Assembly (NCBI RefSeq): GCF_000281045.1
Contig: NW_008246119.1
Coordinates: 35,326 to 72,252, forward strand
Reading direction: 5' to 3'
DNA length: 36,927 bases
DNA from: Saprolegnia diclina VS20
Lineage: Eukaryota > Oomycota > Saprolegniomycetes > Saprolegniales > Saprolegniaceae
This document shows, one piece after another, positions 33,199-36,927 of this stretch. Position 1 is the first letter of the stretch; every line of letters begins with the position of its first letter. The translations under genes were made by a program, and so were the position numbers. Under the pieces are notes generated by a model. That model was given only the letters and a program-made list of their open reading frames with translations, did not search any database and was not told the DNA's origin.

Positions 33199-34666
33199 AT
33201 GGCGACAGGCGCCGACGCCATCGGGTGGCGCGTCGAAGTCTTCTGGGAAGACGAGGAGCAATGGTTCCAAGGTGTCATCACAGAGTACTCGGAAGACGAC
33301 GGCTACTACGTCTGCTACGACGATGGCGACGAAAAGTGGCAGGTACAAGTGGGTATCGACTTGACGGCGCGCGATGATTTGATCCATAGCCCAGTGCAGC
33401 ACCGGACGCGATGCGTTTCCTGGCCAACACGATCGCTGTCGACGATGCAAGCACCGAGCTAAAAGGCGCGTCGCCCGTGGCCGCGAGTCACGACTACTCG
33501 GAGGACGGGTTCGAAGACAAGCTCGAGATTCCGATTCCATCGTCGTTGGATGACGGCAACCCATTGCTCGAAAGCGACGAAGAAGTAACACCAGAGCCCA
33601 CCCCAAGAGAAGTGTCGGACACGCCACAGCAAGCCAGGGTCGCCGAACCACGGTGGACGGCGCCAGTCACAGCACCGCTCGCTCGCGCTCGGACAGCGCC
33701 AGCCAAGCCAACGCGCAAACCCGCGAGCAACTCCGTCTTCTTTAAAGACCGGGAAGAGCTGCAAGAGATGCGCGCCAAGCTCGAGGCTACAAAAGCAGCG
33801 TTAACGGACGAGCTCGGGAAGCTCAAGGCGTCGCTCAAAGCTGCAGATTCAACATCTGCGCAGCTCAAACAGACCATGTCGGAGCTCACTGCCAAGCTCA
33901 CCGTCGCGCAGCTCCACCCTGCGACGGCCACGCCCAATGCATCGTCGATGGACGAACGCATGCTCGAGCTAACGACACGCAACCGCCAAATGACTACCGA
34001 AAACGCAGAGGTATCGACACCTATTTGTGCTCCAACCTCCCGGAAAAGGGTGCGTAGCTCGCCACGACGAAACGCGAGATTCAAGGACGCGTGGATGCGC
34101 TCCGAGCAAAAGCAGATGCGCTGAGCACCAAGTGGGCCAACGTACCCCAGAGGCACAAAATCACGCTTGTCGAAGTGCAACTTGAGATTGCACTTTTGCT
34201 GCAGCACAAGAATAACTTGGAAGCAACGCTAGCGACGCGCAAGGTGCCGCCCAAGCCTACAACGACGGTCGATGTTGACCACAAGGCCAAGCTGGCAGCC
34301 GCCGATGCCCGGATTTGGGACCTGAAGCGCGAGAGCCACGACTGGAAGCAGCGGTTCGAGCAAGAACAGGCGAAAGCGTCTGCGCTCGATGCCCGGCGCG
34401 TGCACCTTGGCGAGCAACTTGCGCGGTTTCGGTCCTCGAAAGCTCTCTTGCGCCGCGCGTTTGATCGATGTGATGGCATTGGCAATGGGACACTTACCCT
34501 CGACGAGACAGTGCAAGTACTGCGCTTGCTGTCGCCCGGCGACAACGGCGGCGACGACTTGGAGGCCTCGATTCGCATATATTTTGCGGCGGCCGACGCC
34601 AACCATGACAGCGCAATCGACTTCGACGAGTTTTGCAAGGCATTTGAGCACCTCATGACGGCATAG
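33199..34666 (+). CDS. Tudor-like/coiled-coil/EF-hand protein
   Basis: 457 residues in three exons: 33199-33342, 33390-34010, 34058-34666. Exon 1 encodes a Tudor-like fold (GWRVEVFWEDEEQWFQG, then YYVCYDDGDEKW) of the type that reads methylated ligands. Exon 2 begins with an acidic low-complexity stretch and passes into a coiled coil from about residue 165 (repeated KLEATKAAL and KLKASLKAADS-type heptads). Exon 3 continues the coil and ends in two EF-hand loops: DGIGNGTLTLDE, degenerate at position 3, and DANHDSAIDFDE, which has acidic or amide residues at 1, 3, 5, 9 and 12. The combination suggests a calcium-responsive structural or scaffold protein, possibly of cilia/basal bodies or chromatin; that is a guess. 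No close family was recognised. Confidence 0.8.
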
Positions 34667-34810
34667 TCGTCCGACTCGAGGTGACGTTCGAGATCAATTG
34701 ATAAAACACAGAAAACGCAGCCAATTATAATGAATAGAAACGATTCACGGGACCGTTGCTGAACTCAAATTATGGGGCTCAACTGGTGTCGGTGTTGGTG
34801 CAGCCATCGT

Positions 34811-34829
34811 CCGGATAAAAAATATCCGG
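34811..34829. repeat. Inverted CCGGATA pair (hairpin)
   Basis: CCGGATA at 34811-34817 and TATCCGG at 34823-34829 flank a 5-bp A/T spacer, forming a perfect 7-bp hairpin. Confidence 0.7.
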
Positions 34830-34880
34830 CTGGATGATAGGGGTCTCTGAAAGGATTGATTGCTTGATTGTATCAAGTGC

Positions 34881-34915
34881 TATCACTTGACATACCGGTA
34901 ATATGTCAAGTGATA
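34881..34915. repeat. Long perfect palindrome with 14-bp arms
   Basis: The arm TATCACTTGACATA (34881-34894) is repeated in reverse complement at 34902-34915 around the 7-bp spacer CCGGTAA. This is the longest perfect inverted repeat I found in the window. Confidence 0.85.
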
Positions 34916-34920
34916 TATAC

Positions 34921-34945
34921 CCGGATATTATGTTATGATATCCGG
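34921..34945. repeat. Inverted CCGGATAT pair overlapping the upstream ankyrin ATG
   Basis: CCGGATAT at 34921-34928 and ATATCCGG at 34938-34945 surround a 9-bp spacer that contains the ATG at 34935. The overlap makes the next in-frame ATG (35007) the likelier translation start. Confidence 0.7.
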
Positions 34946-36143
34946 ATTGATTCAACGGCCTCCTCTCGATGTCACATTTCAAAAGCTCTCGCGAAGCATA
35001 CGTCGGATGGACAACTATTGGGACAACATTGCCGAGCAACACTCGCTGATCTTAGCGTACGCTGGCCCACTCACGCAGTGGCTCCACGGTGTTCTCATGC
35101 GGGGCGATATGAGTGTTTCCGATTGGCGCGACGTCGCTACGACCATTTTCACCGACGCCTTCCGCTCCGACTGGCTCGGCGACCTTGCGACGCTACCATG
35201 CGAGCGTGTACGTCTCGACCGTACCGAATTCCGCTTGATACGCTCGCGACGCATGTTCCAGCAGGCTTTGGACTTGTTCTGCTACGGCAAAATGCACGAG
35301 GGTATCCCGCTCTCGTCCGAGAAAAAGTTCTACCCGGACCAAGAGACAGAGCCAAGGGCGTTCAGCATCACACCCATCATGGCCGTACCCATGGAGAACT
35401 TGTGGCTGGACGTGCTCGCCCCGCTGCTTGTAGCCCCAAAAACGCTCGCGACGGCGGCCGCGCTCGGTGGCCACGCTCGCCTGCTCCAGTACCTCGTGCA
35501 CGAAAAGGGCGTCGACATTGCCCACATGCCCAACTTTACTCAAACAGGAAGTCACTACATCATGGACGCCGTAGCCTCGAACGGACACGTACACGTCCTT
35601 CGCTTCCTTCACGACATGAAGTGCAACGGGATCTCGCCCGCGGCGCTCGACGGTGCCTTCCAGAACAGCCACGTCGACACGATCATGTTTCTCGTCCAGC
35701 ACTATCCGCACTTGGATCTTCCGGCCAAAGCAACGTACTATGCGGCACGCGACGGTCATTTGAGCGTGCTCCAATATTTGATCCAGGAGCGCAACGCGCC
35801 GTGTCCACCGTCCGTCATGGACATGGCTGCCTACAAGGGCCATGGCGCTATCGTCGCATTTCTGCACAAAAGCGGAAAAGGCTGCACGACACGCGCCATG
35901 GACGCGGCAGCGTGTACGGGGCATCTCGACATTGTCCAATTCCTCCATTGCAACCGGTTTGAAGGCTGTACAACGTTGGCCTTTGACGCGGCTGCCAACA
36001 ACGATCGAATACTCCTCGACTTTCTCATCGAGCACCGACGCGAGGGCGGGTCGACCATGGCGATGCACAGTGCGGCGTACAAAGGCCACGAAGCCATGAC
36101 CCGCTTCTTGCACGCGCATCGGGGCAATCTCATTCTCGTCTAG
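34935..36143 (+). CDS. Ankyrin-repeat protein (possibly interrupted)
   Basis: An open frame of 402 codons; the ATG at 35007 (MDNYWDNIAEQHS) may be the true start, since 34935 sits inside a hairpin. The first ~170 residues form a leader rich in Trp and Leu without a family I recognise. From about residue 175 there are eight degenerate ankyrin repeats with the A-A-x-x-G-H-x-x-[IV]-x-F-L pattern, for example MDAAACTGHLDIVQFL. Such stand-alone ankyrin proteins are abundant in oomycetes and act as protein-binding scaffolds. The frame ends at TAG (36141-36143), immediately followed in the same frame by more ankyrin-like sequence. It could be a recent pseudogene, a truncated protein, or a sequencing error. 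Confidence 0.75.
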   Translation: MISGLIQRPPLDVTFQKLSRSIRRMDNYWDNIAEQHSLILAYAGPLTQWLHGVLMRGDMSVSDWRDVATTIFTDAFRSDWLGDLATLPCERVRLDRTEFRLIRSRRMFQQALDLFCYGKMHEGIPLSSEKKFYPDQETEPRAFSITPIMAVPMENLWLDVLAPLLVAPKTLATAAALGGHARLLQYLVHEKGVDIAHMPNFTQTGSHYIMDAVASNGHVHVLRFLHDMKCNGISPAALDGAFQNSHVDTIMFLVQHYPHLDLPAKATYYAARDGHLSVLQYLIQERNAPCPPSVMDMAAYKGHGAIVAFLHKSGKGCTTRAMDAAACTGHLDIVQFLHCNRFEGCTTLAFDAAANNDRILLDFLIEHRREGGSTMAMHSAAYKGHEAMTRFLHAHRGNLILV

Positions 36144-36509
36144 TTTCTTCTTTCGGAGCGATCCGAAGGCTTTACGTACAGCGGCATGATCTTTGCGGCC
36201 GACTGCAACCGAACGGACGTCCTCAGCTACCTCTTGTCGTACGACACGACCAAGGCCAAGGCGGTTCAGGCAATGAAAAAAGCGCTCTTGAACGACGACA
36301 GCTACTTTCGCACTGCCGTGCTGCCCAACTTCAAACGAGCAGGCTTTCCGCGTACGCACCACATTAACGTAGACGACATCAAGAACGACGATGCTGTCGC
36401 GGCCGCCATCGCGCTCTACGACAACGACGAGGCTGCCGACGACTCGGGCTACGAGTCGGACGAGTTATGCATGTTTCATCGCATTTGGAGTCCCATCCCA
36501 AGAGGATGA
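36144..36509 (+). pseudogene. In-frame ankyrin continuation after the TAG stop
   Basis: 122 codons to the TGA at 36507-36509, in phase with the ankyrin gene. It starts FLLSERSEGFTYSG and continues MIFAADCNRTDVLSYLL, a normal repeat core. An acidic C-terminus follows (DNDEAADDSGYESDE), as expected of a native protein end. Compared with the earlier repeats, roughly 14 residues are missing just before GNLILV. The stop falls where the repeat usually has Gln in VQFL, so one C-to-T change could explain it. Confidence 0.6.
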
Positions 36510-36792
36510 GGGACACTCCGTGTCCGGTTTCTTCGTTTCTTAATCGGGACTTATGCCACCCGATAAACGATATAACTCGATGGGACGATACTTGCACATG
36601 CGATTTCCTTCGTTTGCTCTCGTTGCATCAGCAATGCACCACCAACTTGTACTCGGATGCACCTTACATTACGACGTTCGCAGTAAAGGTTCCTGAGGTG
36701 CACACACCAACCACATTCGATGCAAGTGCAACGCAATAAGCTATGACGAATGGTGCTATCCGTACTACCAAAACCCCTTGTTATACATCGTC

Positions 36793-36927
36793 TTACTGAG
36801 CAAGGGTTGGCGACCCATGGCGGACTGCGGGCTGGACCTTGATGGCGCGCGGATGCAAAATGTGCAGCGTCCGACCCGACGAGTTGGCAGCCACGGGCGC
36901 CTTGAGCGCTGCAATCCGTGGTGCGAT
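36793..36927 (-). CDS. 3' end of an unidentified minus-strand gene (partial)
   Basis: The minus strand is open from the window edge to TAA at 36793-36795, giving 44 residues rich in Ala, Pro and basic residues (including LKAPVAANSSGRTLHILHPR). Third positions are mostly C or G, as in neighbouring genes, and the AT-rich flank begins right after the stop. It is too short to assign a family, and it could be the last exon of a larger gene. Confidence 0.45.
   Translation of the reverse strand: MAPRIAALKAPVAANSSGRTLHILHPRAIKVQPAVRHGSPTLAQ

Larger units (their letters stand above)
34667..34934. other. Spacer upstream of the ankyrin gene, rich in inverted repeats
   Basis: AT-rich. It contains three nested or adjacent inverted repeats between 34811 and 34945 (annotated separately), and no coding signal. 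Confidence 0.6.

Noticed and set aside
34811-34945. CRISPR-like or tandem repeat array
   Set aside because: The elements are inverted pairs of different length, without regular spacers, in a eukaryotic genome.
34935-35962. Overlapping plus-strand frame within the ankyrin gene (34868-35962)
   Set aside because: A shadow of the ankyrin frame: Arg/Pro/His-rich, no repeats, and it lacks the conserved ankyrin spacing.

Overview
The window looks like nuclear DNA of an oomycete, most likely a saprolegnialean (Aphanomyces/Saprolegnia-like). Reasons: gene-dense layout, very short spliceosomal introns (mostly 40-60 bp, most ending in TAG), eukaryotic eIF5B, Aly/REF and Apd1/Aim32-type genes, a mitochondrial release factor, and expanded families of ion channels and ankyrin proteins. 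The assignment to a lineage is an inference. All gene models below were spliced by hand; every multi-exon model closes in frame, and intron positions agree between paralogues.

Positions 185-23074 are one minus-strand block of five ion-channel genes. Three tandem paralogues (185-2147, 2385-4420, 4601-6545) are Shaker-like six-helix voltage-gated K+ channels of 489-520 residues. Each has a full S4, a TVG[YF]GD filter, a cysteine-bearing long turret, and a C-terminal EF-hand-like loop followed by a coiled coil. They are followed by two very large tandem paralogues (6747-14318, 2328 residues; 15195-23074, 2389 residues). Each encodes four successive S1-S6 plus cyclic-nucleotide-binding units in one polypeptide and ends in a B-box zinc finger. 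These pseudotetrameric channels lack both the GYGD and the CNG-type filter in all four repeats, and only repeats 1 and 3 keep the phosphate-contacting arginine in the binding domain. They are the best candidate for an undescribed system here.

Positions 23713-34666 carry housekeeping genes: intronless eIF5B (+), an Aly/REF mRNA-export adaptor (-), a GST-fold protein with a cysteine-rich tail (-), mitochondrial class-I release factor (+), an Apd1/Aim32-type [2Fe-2S] protein (-), and a Tudor/coiled-coil/EF-hand protein (+). An ankyrin-repeat gene (+, from 34935 or 35007) is interrupted by an in-frame TAG, and the last 135 bp hold the 3' end of another minus-strand gene.

The spacers between these genes repeatedly contain the octamer CCGGATAC, often as inverted pairs, which looks like a shared promoter element or the ends of small mobile elements. 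No tRNA, rRNA, CRISPR array or autonomous transposon was recognised.
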